Assembly: GCF_001687545.1 (NCBI RefSeq)
Contig: NZ_CP016545.1
Location: 310,001-374,000, forward strand
Length of the DNA stretch: 64,000 nucleotides
Direction: 5' to 3'
Source of the DNA: Paraurantiacibacter namhicola
Lineage (GTDB): Bacteria; Pseudomonadota; Alphaproteobacteria; Sphingomonadales; Sphingomonadaceae
Made by a program: the position numbers and the translations under genes. Shown here piece by piece: positions 18,342 to 28,046 of the stretch; position 1 is the stretch's first letter, and each line of letters begins with the position of its first letter. The notes under the pieces were generated by a model. It saw only the letters and a list, made by a program, of their open reading frames with translations. It did not search any database and was not told the DNA's origin.

Positions 18342-19058
18342 TCAGCGAGCGGGTGTGCGGGTGGCGCGCGGTTCGCTCAACGGGCGCGGGTTGCCGCGAG
18401 GGGCCTCGGCCTCCTCCTCTTCGGTGTCTTCCGGGGGCTGGCTGCCCGGTTCGCCCAGCCACACATCCACGCGGCGATTGGCGCGGCGACCGGCCTCGTT
18501 CGGCGTGCCGTCGAGCTTGGCATTGGGGGCAACGGGGCGCTGTTCGCCAAGCGCGATGATCTCGATCCGGTCCTCGTCCACGCCGTTTTCCGTCAGCCAT
18601 CCGGCGACGGCTTCGGCGCGCTTGCGACTGGCAAAGATATTGCCCTGGTCGTCCCCTTCAGAATCGGTGTGGCCGCGCAGCACGATGGGCCAGCCTTCCT
18701 CATAGGCATCGCTGTCCAGCAAGGCGCGCAGTGTGCGCTTGCCACCCGCCGACACTGCGTATCCGCCATCGGGGAAGCCGATGGTGAGCGATTGCGGCTC
18801 CGGCGGGCTTTCGACCACGGGATTGTCTTCCAGGTCGGGCCGGATGATGGAATTGACCGGCGTTTCGGCGGCCGCGGGCGTGGGATCCGGCGAAATCAGC
18901 GTGGTTTCGGACGGGTCGGGTGCAGCCTCGCCGCCATCCTCGCGCGTGTCCTTTACCTTGCAGCCGCTGGCCAGCAGCGCTGCGGCCAGCGTCATCGCGA
19001 TTGCGGCGTGGCGATATGCGGGTCGCTTGGTCATCTCGGTTCTCTCCAGCATTTCCAT
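18342..19058 (-). CDS. OmpA-family lipoprotein
   Basis: A 238-residue protein with an N-terminal lipobox (LLASGC) after a hydrophobic segment, an acidic/proline linker, then an OmpA C-terminal peptidoglycan-binding domain: GHTDSEGDDQGN, SRKRAEAVAGWLTENGV and RRANRRVDVWL. A Glu/Pro-rich tail ends it. It probably anchors in the outer membrane and binds the cell wall. The start codon shares one base with the antiporter stop (TGATG), suggesting coupled translation; an internal ATG (MTKRPAYRH) could be the true start. Confidence 0.85.
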   Translation of the reverse strand: MEMLERTEMTKRPAYRHAAIAMTLAAALLASGCKVKDTREDGGEAAPDPSETTLISPDPTPAAAETPVNSIIRPDLEDNPVVESPPEPQSLTIGFPDGGYAVSAGGKRTLRALLDSDAYEEGWPIVLRGHTDSEGDDQGNIFASRKRAEAVAGWLTENGVDEDRIEIIALGEQRPVAPNAKLDGTPNEAGRRANRRVDVWLGEPGSQPPEDTEEEEAEAPRGNPRPLSEPRATRTPAR

Positions 19059-20926
19059 CAGCCCGGCTCCGGCCGCGCATTGCCGTTTCCATTGCCGTTC
19101 TCGGCATCGCGCTTCGCCCGCTTCTCGCGCATTTCCCCGCTTTCGCGCGGGGGCGAGAAGGAGACGATCGTATCGCCCGCTTCCGGTTCGGGGACCGAAG
19201 CATGGGTGAAGAAGCGCAGGTTCCCGCTGGGGCGGATCAGCAACAGCATATTGGCGGCATTCGGCAGCTTCTCGCGCGCGGCGTCGACATCGAATTCCTC
19301 GGACAGCTTGGTCTTGCGGAAGACCCAGCCCTCGCCGGTTTTCTCGGCCACCTCGTCCACGCCCCAGCCGCTGGCGAACAGGGCTCGCCCACGAAGGCTG
19401 CGCGGCAGGGCGCGGTGATCGTCGTCATCGTCCAGCTCGCCCAGCTGGTACACCTTGTCCGTGCCGATTTCCGGGGCGAACTCGCTGCACACCAGCGTGT
19501 TATACGCCTCGTTCTCGGTCGCGGCGACCAGCACCTGGTAGGGGCCGAGGTCGAGATTGTGCTCCGTCGCCTCGTTCAGGATCTCGCCGTGATAGGTCTG
19601 CAGGCCCGCCTGCCGCGCGGGCTTGAGGCGGGACCAGCTGGTGTCGACGATCAGCGTGGGCGTGCCCAGCTCGTCCATCTGTTTGGCCAGCGCGATTGTC
19701 CAGGGGGTGGAGCCGACCACGACCAGGCCGGGACGCTCCGCGCCTTTGATGCCCAGCCACTTGGCCACGATGTTGATGGTGAAGCCATGCGCGAGGATGG
19801 TGGTCACCACCACGGCGAAGCTCAGCCCGATCAGCACGCTGCCATCGGCAAAGCCAAGGTCCGCCATGCGCAGCGCGAACAGGCCGCTGATCGCGACCAG
19901 CACGATGCCGCGCGGGGCGATCCAGGCCAGGAACAGCCGCTCGTTCCACGGGATCTTGCTGCCCAGCAGGCTGAGCAGGATGGTGGCCGGGCGCACGATG
20001 AACAGCAGCGCCAGCAGGAACAGGCCGAAGCGCCACTGGAACTGCTGCAGCTCTTCGAAATCGAGGCTGGCGGACAGCAGGATGAAGATGCCCGAGACCA
20101 GCAGCACGGCGATGTTCTGCTTGAAGGGGTGGATACTGCGCAGGCTGGCGACATGCATGTTGGCAAGCGCGATGCCCATGACGGTGACGGCCAGCAGGCC
20201 GGCCTCGTGCTCGATCATGTTGCAGCCCACGAACACGCCGATGACGGTAACCAGCAGGACGGGGACCTTGAGGTATTCCGGCACCAGCCCGCGCGGGAAG
20301 GTGAAGGCGATGGCGCGCGCGGCGGCATAGCCGATCACGCCGGAAACAAGCGCGGCAATGATCAGCGGCGGGACGACTTCCACAAGGGTGGAGCCATCGG
20401 CCGACAGGCGGAAATATTCATAAGCCATCACGGCGCACAGCGCGCCGATGGGATCGTTGACGATGGCTTCCCACTTCAGGATGCCGGCAGGGCGCGCCTC
20501 TACGCTGGATTGTCGCAGCAGCGGCATGACCACGGTCGGGCCGGTCACGACCAGGATGCCGGCGAACAGGATCGCCACCGGCCAGACGAGGCCCGCGACG
20601 TAGAAACTGGCAAGCGAGCCGAGCAGCCAGCCGATGGGCACGCCAAGGATCACCAGCCGCCAGACGGCATTGCCGTATTTGTTGAGCTCGCGAAAATCGA
20701 GGCTGAGCCCGCCTTCGAACAGGATCAGCGCAACGCCAATGCCCACGATGGGCTCCAGCAACTCACCGAAGGCCACCTCCGGGTCGAAGATGTTGAGGAT
20801 GGGGCCTGCGAGGAAACCGGCGGCCAGCATCAGGACGATGGCAGGTAGCCCCGTGCGCCATGCGATCCATTGCGCGCCGATGCCAAGTACACCGACCAGG
20901 GCGATAACTAATGCCTGGTGTTCCAT
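19058..20926 (-). CDS. CPA1-type Na+/H+ antiporter with C-terminal TrkA-N-like domain
   Basis: The 622-residue protein has about 12 membrane helices over residues 1-400 with the CPA1 antiporter motifs GVALILFEGGLSLDF, VTGPTVVMPLLRQ and EAIVNDPIGAL, where the ND pair is the ion site. Residues about 405-520 form a TrkA/RCK-like NAD-binding domain (GLVVVGSTPWTIALAKQMD), followed by a TrkA-C-like tail. It exchanges cytoplasmic Na+ or K+ for protons; the nucleotide-binding domain suggests gating by NAD(H) or a related ligand. It is probably co-transcribed with the OmpA-like lipoprotein. Confidence 0.9.
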   Translation of the reverse strand: MEHQALVIALVGVLGIGAQWIAWRTGLPAIVLMLAAGFLAGPILNIFDPEVAFGELLEPIVGIGVALILFEGGLSLDFRELNKYGNAVWRLVILGVPIGWLLGSLASFYVAGLVWPVAILFAGILVVTGPTVVMPLLRQSSVEARPAGILKWEAIVNDPIGALCAVMAYEYFRLSADGSTLVEVVPPLIIAALVSGVIGYAAARAIAFTFPRGLVPEYLKVPVLLVTVIGVFVGCNMIEHEAGLLAVTVMGIALANMHVASLRSIHPFKQNIAVLLVSGIFILLSASLDFEELQQFQWRFGLFLLALLFIVRPATILLSLLGSKIPWNERLFLAWIAPRGIVLVAISGLFALRMADLGFADGSVLIGLSFAVVVTTILAHGFTINIVAKWLGIKGAERPGLVVVGSTPWTIALAKQMDELGTPTLIVDTSWSRLKPARQAGLQTYHGEILNEATEHNLDLGPYQVLVAATENEAYNTLVCSEFAPEIGTDKVYQLGELDDDDDHRALPRSLRGRALFASGWGVDEVAEKTGEGWVFRKTKLSEEFDVDAAREKLPNAANMLLLIRPSGNLRFFTHASVPEPEAGDTIVSFSPPRESGEMREKRAKRDAENGNGNGNARPEPG

Positions 20927-21009
20927 GTGTGCGCCCTGCTCCCCCTTGCTGCGGCCTGCAAGTTATAATGCCCGGCGGCGGCTTTCTATCCCATGCAGGC
21001 CGGCGCGCT

Positions 21010-21546
21010 TTAGTCCCCGTCGAAGGCGACGAGCGATTGCGGCCGGATGTCCGCCCCTTCCAGCGCGCGCGCACCGCCAAGGTCCGGCAGGTCGACGACG
21101 AACATCGCATGATCCACCCGCGCCCCGGCCTGCCGCAGCAGGTGCGCCCCGGCCAGCGCCGTGCCGCCGGTGGCCAGCAGGTCGTCGACGATCAGCACGT
21201 CCCGCCCGTCATCGACCAGCGTGGGATCGAGCTCCAGCCGCGCTGTGCCATATTCCAGCGCATAATCGTGGCCGATGGTCGGCACGGGCAACTTGCCCGG
21301 CTTGCGCAGCAGGATGAAGCCAAGGCCCAGGCGAGCCGCCATGGCCGCCCCGAACAGGAAGCCGCGCGCCTCGATCCCGGCGATGGCGGAGGGGCCAAGC
21401 GCCTCGGCACGCTCGCACAGGTGATCGATGGTGGCGGCAAGGCCCGGGCCGTGCGCCAGCAGTGTGGAGATGTCGCGGAACTGAATCCCGGTTTTCGGGA
21501 AATCGGGAACGGTGCGGATGAGCGCGCGGATGTCCTCCAGGGTCAT
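21010..21546 (-). CDS. apt: Adenine phosphoribosyltransferase
   Basis: The 178-residue enzyme salvages adenine to AMP with PRPP. The PRPP loop VLIVDDLLATGGTALAGA is intact, as are GIQFRDISTL and GIEARGFLFGAAMA. Length is normal. It begins 25 nt after petC on the same strand, so it is likely read through from the cytochrome bc1 operon, an unrelated pathway. Confidence 0.96.
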   Translation of the reverse strand: MTLEDIRALIRTVPDFPKTGIQFRDISTLLAHGPGLAATIDHLCERAEALGPSAIAGIEARGFLFGAAMAARLGLGFILLRKPGKLPVPTIGHDYALEYGTARLELDPTLVDDGRDVLIVDDLLATGGTALAGAHLLRQAGARVDHAMFVVDLPDLGGARALEGADIRPQSLVAFDGD

Positions 21547-21571
21547 CCGGCGCGCCTCATCGAAAGTCCGC

Positions 21572-22459
21572 TCAGTCCTTGCGCCCAGTGCGCTTTTGGG
21601 CAGGCTTTGCGTCGGCCCAGACCTGCTTCTTGGCCATGAAGGCCAGGATCGTGAAGAAGATCAGGAAGCCGAGCACCGGCACGCCGGTCTGCTTGCGCTT
21701 GATCATGGTCGGCTCGCCCGCCCAGGTCAGGAATGCGGCAACGTCCTTCGACATCTGCGAGATGGTCGCATCCGTACCGTCTTCATAGGTCACCTGTCCG
21801 GCGGCCGTGATCGGGGGCGCCATGCCGATCACCAGCGAGGGGTAATAGGCGTTGAAATAGCCACCGGGCGGCAGTTCGAAGTCCGGCGCGGCTTCGCTGA
21901 ACTTCTTGCCGTTCACGGCGAAGGTGGCGGGATCGCGGTAGCCCGTCAGCAGAGAATAGACATAGGCAGAGCCGTGATGGCGCGCCTTGGTGATCAGCGA
22001 GAGGTCGGGCGGGATCTTGCCGCCATTGGCCGCCGCTGCCGCCACATCATTGGGATAGGGCGAGGGGAAGTAATCGGTAGGCGTGCCTTCGCGCATGGTG
22101 GCTTCGCCGGTGGCCGGATCGATGCCGGGCACCTGCCACTGTGCGGCAAGCGCCTTCACCTGGCCTTCGTCATAGCCCAGCTCGCTGAGGTTACGGAAGG
22201 CGACGTGGCGCAGGCCGTGACAGGCGGAGCAAACTTCGCGGTACACCTGGTAGCCGCGCTGCAGCTGCTGCTTGTCATAAGTGCCCAGCACGCCTTCGAA
22301 GCTGAAACCGCCTTCGGGCCCGTGGGCCGGAAGCTGAAATTCATACTCGACGGGCTTTTCCACGTCTTCGGTCGCGGCAGTATAGGCGCCGGTGACAAAG
22401 GCGATGCCGACAACCAGCGAGAAGCCGAGGCCGATCAGGATAGCGATGATGCGGATCAT
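21572..22459 (-). CDS. petC: Cytochrome c1 of the bc1 complex
   Basis: The 295-residue protein begins with a hydrophobic signal/anchor, carries the heme c site CSACH at 77-81 and the axial methionine in VIGMAPPI, and ends with a membrane anchor (VLGFLIFFTILAFMAKKQ). It accepts electrons from the Rieske protein and passes them to cytochrome c. It is the third gene of petABC, 29 nt after petB. Confidence 0.96.
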   Translation of the reverse strand: MIRIIAILIGLGFSLVVGIAFVTGAYTAATEDVEKPVEYEFQLPAHGPEGGFSFEGVLGTYDKQQLQRGYQVYREVCSACHGLRHVAFRNLSELGYDEGQVKALAAQWQVPGIDPATGEATMREGTPTDYFPSPYPNDVAAAAANGGKIPPDLSLITKARHHGSAYVYSLLTGYRDPATFAVNGKKFSEAAPDFELPPGGYFNAYYPSLVIGMAPPITAAGQVTYEDGTDATISQMSKDVAAFLTWAGEPTMIKRKQTGVPVLGFLIFFTILAFMAKKQVWADAKPAQKRTGRKD

Positions 22460-22488
22460 GTCGTGTGCGTTCCTTGAAACCGTTTCGC

Positions 22489-23781
22489 TCAGGTGGCCGG
22501 CGAGGTGTTTTCGCCCAGCACCGCCTTCTTGTCCGATCCCAGCACCGCTTCCGTGATGGAATAGGGCAGCGGCTCGGGCCGCTCGATCGAGGAGACGATC
22601 GGCAGGATGACCAGGAAGTGCAGGAAGTAATATGCCGTCGCGATCTGGCTCAGCATCACATAGGGCTCTTCAGCCGGGGCGCCGCCGCAGATGAACAGCA
22701 CGACCATGGCGGGGATAAGGCCGAACCAGAAGAACTTGCGGAACAGCGGGCGGTAATGGCCGCTGCGCACCGGGCTGCGATCCAGCCAGGGCAGGAAGAA
22801 CCACAGCAAGATGGAGCTGAACATGGCCAGCACGCCCCACAGCTTCGCCGACAGGATGAAGTCCACGGTGAAGGCACGCAGGATGGCGTAGAAGGGCCAG
22901 AAGTACCATTCGGGCACGATGTGCGCCGGCGTCGCCATCGGGTTGGCCGGGATGTAATTGTCCGGGTGGCCCAGGAAGTTCGGCAGGAAGAACACGAAGG
23001 TGCAGTAAAGGATCAGGAAGATGCCCAGGCCGAAACCATCCTTCGCCGTGTAATACGGGTGGAACGGCACGGTGTCGCTTTCGGACTTGATCTCGATACC
23101 CGTCGGGTTGCTGGAGCCCGGGATATGCAGCGCCCAGATGTGCAGGATCACCACGCCGGCCGTCACGAAAGGCAGCAGGAAGTGCAGGCTGAAGAAGCGG
23201 TTCAGCGCGGCATTGTCAGGCGCATAGCCGCCCAGCAGCCAGACCTGCAGCGGCTCGCCGATCAGCGGGATAGCGGAAAACAGGCCGGTGATGACCTTGG
23301 CGCCCCAGAAGCTCATCTGGCCCCACGGCAGCACGTAACCCATGAAGGCGGTGGCCATCAGCAGCAGGAAGATGACCACACCCAGCAGCCAGATCATCTC
23401 GCGCGGGGCCTTGTAGCTGGAATAGAACAGGCCGCGGAAGATGTGCATGTAGATCACGACGAAGAAGAAGCTGGCGCCGTTGGCGTGCGCATAGCGCATC
23501 ATCCAGCCCCAGTTGACGTCGCGCATGATGTGTTCGGTGGTGTCGAAGGCGACCAGCGCATTGGGCGCATAGTGCATCGCCAGGATGACACCCGTCACGA
23601 TTTGCAGGACCAGGCAGAAACCGGCCAGCACGCCGAAGTTCCACATGTAATTCAGGTTGCGCGGAACCGGGTAGCCAGCGCCCACGGCATTGTAGACGAA
23701 GCGCGGCAGAGGCAGCTTTTCGTCCAGCCAGCGCATCACCGGCATCTTGGGTTCGTATTGCTTGGCCCAGGGGAAGCTCAT
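22489..23781 (-). CDS. petB: Cytochrome b of the bc1 complex
   Basis: A 430-residue integral membrane protein with the two heme-binding helices of cytochrome b (VILAMHYAPN and VVIYMHIFRGLFY with later AGVVILHIWALH) and the quinol-site PEWYFWPFYAIL motif. It houses hemes bL and bH and both quinone sites. It starts 17 nt after petA and precedes petC. Length and helices match alphaproteobacterial PetB. Confidence 0.97.
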   Translation of the reverse strand: MSFPWAKQYEPKMPVMRWLDEKLPLPRFVYNAVGAGYPVPRNLNYMWNFGVLAGFCLVLQIVTGVILAMHYAPNALVAFDTTEHIMRDVNWGWMMRYAHANGASFFFVVIYMHIFRGLFYSSYKAPREMIWLLGVVIFLLLMATAFMGYVLPWGQMSFWGAKVITGLFSAIPLIGEPLQVWLLGGYAPDNAALNRFFSLHFLLPFVTAGVVILHIWALHIPGSSNPTGIEIKSESDTVPFHPYYTAKDGFGLGIFLILYCTFVFFLPNFLGHPDNYIPANPMATPAHIVPEWYFWPFYAILRAFTVDFILSAKLWGVLAMFSSILLWFFLPWLDRSPVRSGHYRPLFRKFFWFGLIPAMVVLFICGGAPAEEPYVMLSQIATAYYFLHFLVILPIVSSIERPEPLPYSITEAVLGSDKKAVLGENTSPAT

Positions 23782-23798
23782 GGTCTCTTACTCTCGCC

Positions 23799-24383
23799 TC
23801 AGCCGATCACGATGGTGGTGTCGGTGGTGAAGGTGTAATCCGGCACGACCAGGTTGGTCGGCGCCGGGCCTTTGCGGATACGGCCCGCCGTATCGTAATG
23901 CGAACCGTGGCAGGGGCAGAAATACCCGCCGTATTCGCCCTTGTTCTCGCCTTCGGCAGCGCCCAGCGGCACGCAGCCGAGGTGGGTGCACACGCCCATG
24001 GTGACGAGCACGTTCTCATGCCCTTCCAGCGTCCGGTCGGCCAGCGTCTCCGGCTCGCGCAGGTCGCCCAGCGACACCGCATCGGCTTCTGCGATCTCCG
24101 CTTCGGTCAGCATGCGGACGAAAACCGGCTGCTTGCGGAACACGGCCTTCACGGCCTGCCCCGGCTGGATGGCGGAAATGTCCAGTTCCGTGGTCGACTC
24201 GGCAAGCACGTCCTTGGACGGGGCCATCTGCGAGACCAGCGGGTAAACCACTGCCAGCGCGCCAACGCCGCCAGCGGAGACCGCCGCGATATTGATGAAA
24301 TCGCGCCGGCGGACGCCGTCTTCGCCTACCGTTTCGGCAGCCACATCGGTGGTGTTGACGGTGGTGTCGGTGCTCGTTGCCAT
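23799..24383 (-). CDS. petA: Rieske iron-sulfur subunit of the bc1 complex
   Basis: The 194-residue protein has a twin-arginine-type N-terminus (RRRDFI at about 25-30) leading into a membrane anchor, and the 2Fe-2S ligands in CTHLGC (132-137) and CPCHGSHYD (156-164). It oxidises ubiquinol and passes electrons to cytochrome c1. First gene of petABC. The 204 nt upstream, before pgeF, should carry the operon promoter; I could not pick one confidently. Confidence 0.97.
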   Translation of the reverse strand: MATSTDTTVNTTDVAAETVGEDGVRRRDFINIAAVSAGGVGALAVVYPLVSQMAPSKDVLAESTTELDISAIQPGQAVKAVFRKQPVFVRMLTEAEIAEADAVSLGDLREPETLADRTLEGHENVLVTMGVCTHLGCVPLGAAEGENKGEYGGYFCPCHGSHYDTAGRIRKGPAPTNLVVPDYTFTTDTTIVIG

Positions 24384-24587
24384 AACCCTGCCTTGGCTGC
24401 CGGGAGGCCCGTGCCCGCATGGGCGGCTTACCCGGATCGAAGTGACCTGTCAGAACGCGCCTACCGGCCTGCCGGAAGGCGTCTTGGCGCGGCCAATAGC
24501 CGCTCGTGCCACCGATGCCAACAGGCAATTGGGCGCTTTGATGACAGTGTTTGCGGATGCCAGCCGTGCGCGCAGCCGATGGTCGGC

Positions 24588-25355
24588 TCAGTCCTGCGGC
24601 AGGCCGATCAGCGAGAACTGCCGCCCATAGGTCGCCTCGGCGCGGTGCGTCGCCCGGCGGAAGGAGAAATAGCCGCTGCCTGGAGGGTAGGTATCCCGCG
24701 CCGTGTCCTCCACATGACCCACGCCTGCCGCCTCCAGCCGCGCGGCGACATAGCCGGGCAGGTCGAACTGCCAGTGCCCCTCGCGCCCGGCGGCGAAATG
24801 GTGCGCGTCCGCATCGGAGAACTGCGCGCGGAAGCCCGCGTCCACCTCGTAGCTTGCCTGCGCGATGCAGGGGCCGATGGCGGCGGCGATGTTCCCGCGC
24901 GCGGCGCCCAGCTCCTCCATCGCCGCGAGCGTGTTTTCCAGCACGCCGGAATGCGCGCCGCGCCAGCCTGCATGGGCCGCACCCACGACACCGGCGGATG
25001 TGTCCGCCAGCAGCACAGGCGCGCAATCGGCAGTAACGATGCCCAGCAGCAGGCCGGGCACGGATGTGACCAACGCATCCGCCTCGGGCCGGGCGTCATC
25101 GCCCCATGGCGCAGGCACGCTCACCACATCGGGCGAATGCACCTGGTAGACGGCCACCACCTGTGCGCCCGGCAGCACGGCATCGGCGGCGAGGCGGCGA
25201 TTGGTCGCCACGCAGGCCGGATCGTCTTCCGCCCCGTAGCCGACGTTCAGCCCGGCGACTTCGCCCGCCGAAACGCCGCCCTCGCTGCCGAAGAAGCCGT
25301 GCGGGACCGGGCCGAGCGCCGGGGCGCGCAGATGCGGGGGCGCCTCAGTCGCCAA
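24588..25355 (-). CDS. pgeF: Peptidoglycan editing factor PgeF / YfiH-family purine nucleoside phosphorylase
   Basis: A 255-residue Cys/His metal-site protein of the YfiH/LACC1 family: GLNVGYGAEDDP near the N-terminus, TADCAPVLL, GAAHAGWRGAHSGVLE and IGPCIAQASYEVD. Members act as purine nucleoside phosphorylases or hydrolyse mis-incorporated amino acids in peptidoglycan precursors; older annotation is polyphenol oxidase. The frame starts with TTG at 25355, 11 nt inside the end of pepN, without a clear Shine-Dalgarno, so translation is probably coupled to pepN. Confidence 0.88.
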   Translation of the reverse strand: MATEAPPHLRAPALGPVPHGFFGSEGGVSAGEVAGLNVGYGAEDDPACVATNRRLAADAVLPGAQVVAVYQVHSPDVVSVPAPWGDDARPEADALVTSVPGLLLGIVTADCAPVLLADTSAGVVGAAHAGWRGAHSGVLENTLAAMEELGAARGNIAAAIGPCIAQASYEVDAGFRAQFSDADAHHFAAGREGHWQFDLPGYVAARLEAAGVGHVEDTARDTYPPGSGYFSFRRATHRAEATYGRQFSLIGLPQD

Positions 25356-27999
25356 GGCTGCGGGTCACCTGCTCATAGGTGTCGCGGCTCAGCTTGTCGG
25401 CCTTGGCAATCCGCTCCAGCTGCTCGCGCATCAGGGCGCTGCGGCCCGGCTCCAGCCGGCGCCAGCGGCCCAGCGGAGTCACGAAGCGCGCGGCGGTCTG
25501 CGGGTTGATCGGGTCGAGCTGAAGTATCAGGTCGGCGATCATCCGGTAGCCCTCGCCGCTGGCCGCATGGAAGGCATGCGGATTGGCGGCGAACGCCATG
25601 TAAAGCGAACGCACGCGGTTGGGATTCTTCAGCGTGAAATCGGGGTGGTCTGCCAGCGCCTTCACATGCTCGATGGCATTGGGATGGAGCGACTGCGCCT
25701 GCACGCTGAACCATTTGTCGATGACCAGGTCGTTGCCTTCGTAGCGGTTGTAGAAATCGAGCAGCGCATTGGTCCGCTCGATGCCGTCGATCCCGGCAAG
25801 GACCATCAGCGCGCCCTGCCGGTCCGTCATGTTGTCGGCGCCGCGGTACTGCTCCCACGCCATCGCGCGGGCCACGTCGGGAGCGCCGGCGGCAAGGTAG
25901 ACCAGCGCCTGCACCTTCACCTTGCGCGCGCCCTTGGCGGCGGCATCCAGCGAATAGGGGACCTTGCTGGCGCGGCTGTGCATGGCGGTGAACAGGTCTT
26001 CCAGCTCCGCCCCCAGCCATGCCTTCAGCCCCTCGCGCTCGCGGTGGATGGCGGCCGGGTCCGCCAGCAGCACCTGCTCTGCAAGATAGGTCTGGCTGGG
26101 CAGCACCAGCAGCTCGCCGCGCATGAGGTCGTCCACGGCCTCGTCGCCGATGATATTGGCCAGCGCCTGTCCGATCGCCTCGCGCGCGGAAGCCTTCGCG
26201 GCATCGTCCAGCCGGTTGTCCGCTGCAGCGACCAGGTGCCGGGTGACGAGGTCCTGCATCGCCTCGTACCGGGCGAAGGGATCATCGTCATGCGCGGCCA
26301 GGAAAGCCAGGTCCGCATCTGCAATGTCGCGCTCTATGGTCACCGGCGCAGTGAAGCCGCGGTTGATCGAGAGGATCGGCGGCTCCGCAAAGCCATCGAA
26401 ATTTATGCCCTTCTGCGCCTCGTCCATGATGACCAGCTGCTCGCCGCGATGCTGGCCGGTTGCGCGGTCGAACATGGCGATCCGCAGGGGCACGGGCATG
26501 GGCTTCTTGTCCGGCTGGCCGGGGGTCGGCGGCACGCTCTGCTTCAGCGCGAGAAGCGTCGTCTTGTCGCTGTGCAGGACGGAGGCCTCGATCTTGGGCG
26601 TGCCGGCCTGGCGATACCACAGGCGGAACTGCTCCAGATCCAGCCCGGCGCCCTCCTCCATCGCGCGGATGAAGTCTTCGCAGGTGGCCGCCTCGCCATC
26701 GTGGCGTTCGAAATAGAGGTCCGTGCCCTTACGGAAGCGTTCGGGCCCGGCCATGCTGCGCATCATGCGGATGACTTCCGCGCCCTTATTATAGACCGTG
26801 CTGGTGTAGAAATTGCTGATCTCGCGGTAGCTGTCCGGGCGGATCGGATGTGCCAGCGGGCCGCTGTCCTCGGGGAACTGCACGCCGCGCAGCACGCGCA
26901 CATCGCCGATGCGGCACACCGCCTCGCTGCCCATATCCTGGCTGAACAGCTGGTCGCGCAGGACGGTGAAGCCTTCTTTCAGCGACAGCTGGAACCAGTC
27001 GCGGCAGGTGATGCGATTGCCCGACCAGTTGTGGAAGTATTCGTGCGCGATCACGCCTTCCACCCCGTCGAAATCGCCGTCCGTTGCGGTGTCGGCATCG
27101 GCCAGCACGTATTTCGTGTTGAAAACGTTGAGGCCCTTGTTCTCCATCGCGCCCATGTTGAAATCGGAGACGGCGACGATGTTATAGATGTCGAGATCGT
27201 ATTCGCGGCCGAACACCTCCTCGTCCCACTTCATGCTGCGCTTCAGCGAATCCATCGCATGGTCGGTGCGCTCCAGGTCGCCCTCGCGCACCCAGATGGC
27301 AAGGTCGACGCGGCGGCCGCCCATAGTGGTGAATGTGTCGCGATTGGCCACCAGCTGCCCGGCCACCAGCGCGAAGAGGTAGGACGGCTTGGGCCAGGGA
27401 TCGTGCCATTCGGCCCAGTGATTGTCGCCATCCTCGCCCGTGGCGACCTCGTTGCCATTGCTCAGCAGGACCGGGAACTGCGCCTTGGGGCCGGACATGC
27501 GCAAAGTGTAAGTGCTTAGCACGTCGGGCCGGTCGGGGAAGAAGGTGATGCGGCGGAAGCCTTCGGCCTCGCACTGCGTGCACAGCATACCGTTCGAGGC
27601 GAACAGGCCCATCAGCTGCGAATTGGCGCTGGGATCGAAGCGCGTGACGATGGTGATGGTATGCGCATCGCCCTCCAGCGTTACCAGCAGGTCATCCCCG
27701 TCCATCGCCCAGCCGGCGCAGTCCTCGCCGTCGCAGTGCAGGCTCTCCAGCTTCAAGCCGTCGCCGTTCAGGCGCAGGACGGGGCTCGCCTCGGCCGCCG
27801 GATTGCGCTCCACCTTCAGCGTGGCGGTGACGCGTGTGCTCTCCAGCCCCAGCTCGAAGTCGAGATGCGTTTCGGGCACCAGCCAGGCAAACGGCGTGTA
27901 ATCCTCGCGCCGGATGATCGCGGGTTCCTGCGGCTCCGGCGGGGCGTCCGCCAGGTGCGGGTTGCCGTCTGCGGTGCTGGGGGTGCGGGCAATATCCAT
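25345..27999 (-). CDS. pepN: Aminopeptidase N (M1 family)
   Basis: An 884-residue zinc metallo-aminopeptidase. GAMEN (283-287) binds the substrate amino terminus; HEYFHNW (His319, His323) with Glu342 forms the zinc site HExxH-18-E. It has the DUF3458 Ig-like and C-terminal ARM-type domains expected of bacterial PepN. I start at the ATG at 27999 (MDIARTPSTAD), preceded by AGGA; an upstream TTG would overlap the divergent epimerase gene. Confidence 0.95.
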   Translation of the reverse strand: MDIARTPSTADGNPHLADAPPEPQEPAIIRREDYTPFAWLVPETHLDFELGLESTRVTATLKVERNPAAEASPVLRLNGDGLKLESLHCDGEDCAGWAMDGDDLLVTLEGDAHTITIVTRFDPSANSQLMGLFASNGMLCTQCEAEGFRRITFFPDRPDVLSTYTLRMSGPKAQFPVLLSNGNEVATGEDGDNHWAEWHDPWPKPSYLFALVAGQLVANRDTFTTMGGRRVDLAIWVREGDLERTDHAMDSLKRSMKWDEEVFGREYDLDIYNIVAVSDFNMGAMENKGLNVFNTKYVLADADTATDGDFDGVEGVIAHEYFHNWSGNRITCRDWFQLSLKEGFTVLRDQLFSQDMGSEAVCRIGDVRVLRGVQFPEDSGPLAHPIRPDSYREISNFYTSTVYNKGAEVIRMMRSMAGPERFRKGTDLYFERHDGEAATCEDFIRAMEEGAGLDLEQFRLWYRQAGTPKIEASVLHSDKTTLLALKQSVPPTPGQPDKKPMPVPLRIAMFDRATGQHRGEQLVIMDEAQKGINFDGFAEPPILSINRGFTAPVTIERDIADADLAFLAAHDDDPFARYEAMQDLVTRHLVAAADNRLDDAAKASAREAIGQALANIIGDEAVDDLMRGELLVLPSQTYLAEQVLLADPAAIHREREGLKAWLGAELEDLFTAMHSRASKVPYSLDAAAKGARKVKVQALVYLAAGAPDVARAMAWEQYRGADNMTDRQGALMVLAGIDGIERTNALLDFYNRYEGNDLVIDKWFSVQAQSLHPNAIEHVKALADHPDFTLKNPNRVRSLYMAFAANPHAFHAASGEGYRMIADLILQLDPINPQTAARFVTPLGRWRRLEPGRSALMREQLERIAKADKLSRDTYEQVTRSLGD

Positions 28000-28046
28000 G
28001 GTCGTCCTGTCTTTCCGGATGGCAGCTTCGCCCCTACAACGCGGCA

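Noticed and set aside
18920-20848. 642-codon plus-strand ORF rich in His, Asp and Gln opposite the antiporter
   Set aside because: Its composition mirrors the complement of membrane-helix codons; the antiporter frame has clear family motifs.
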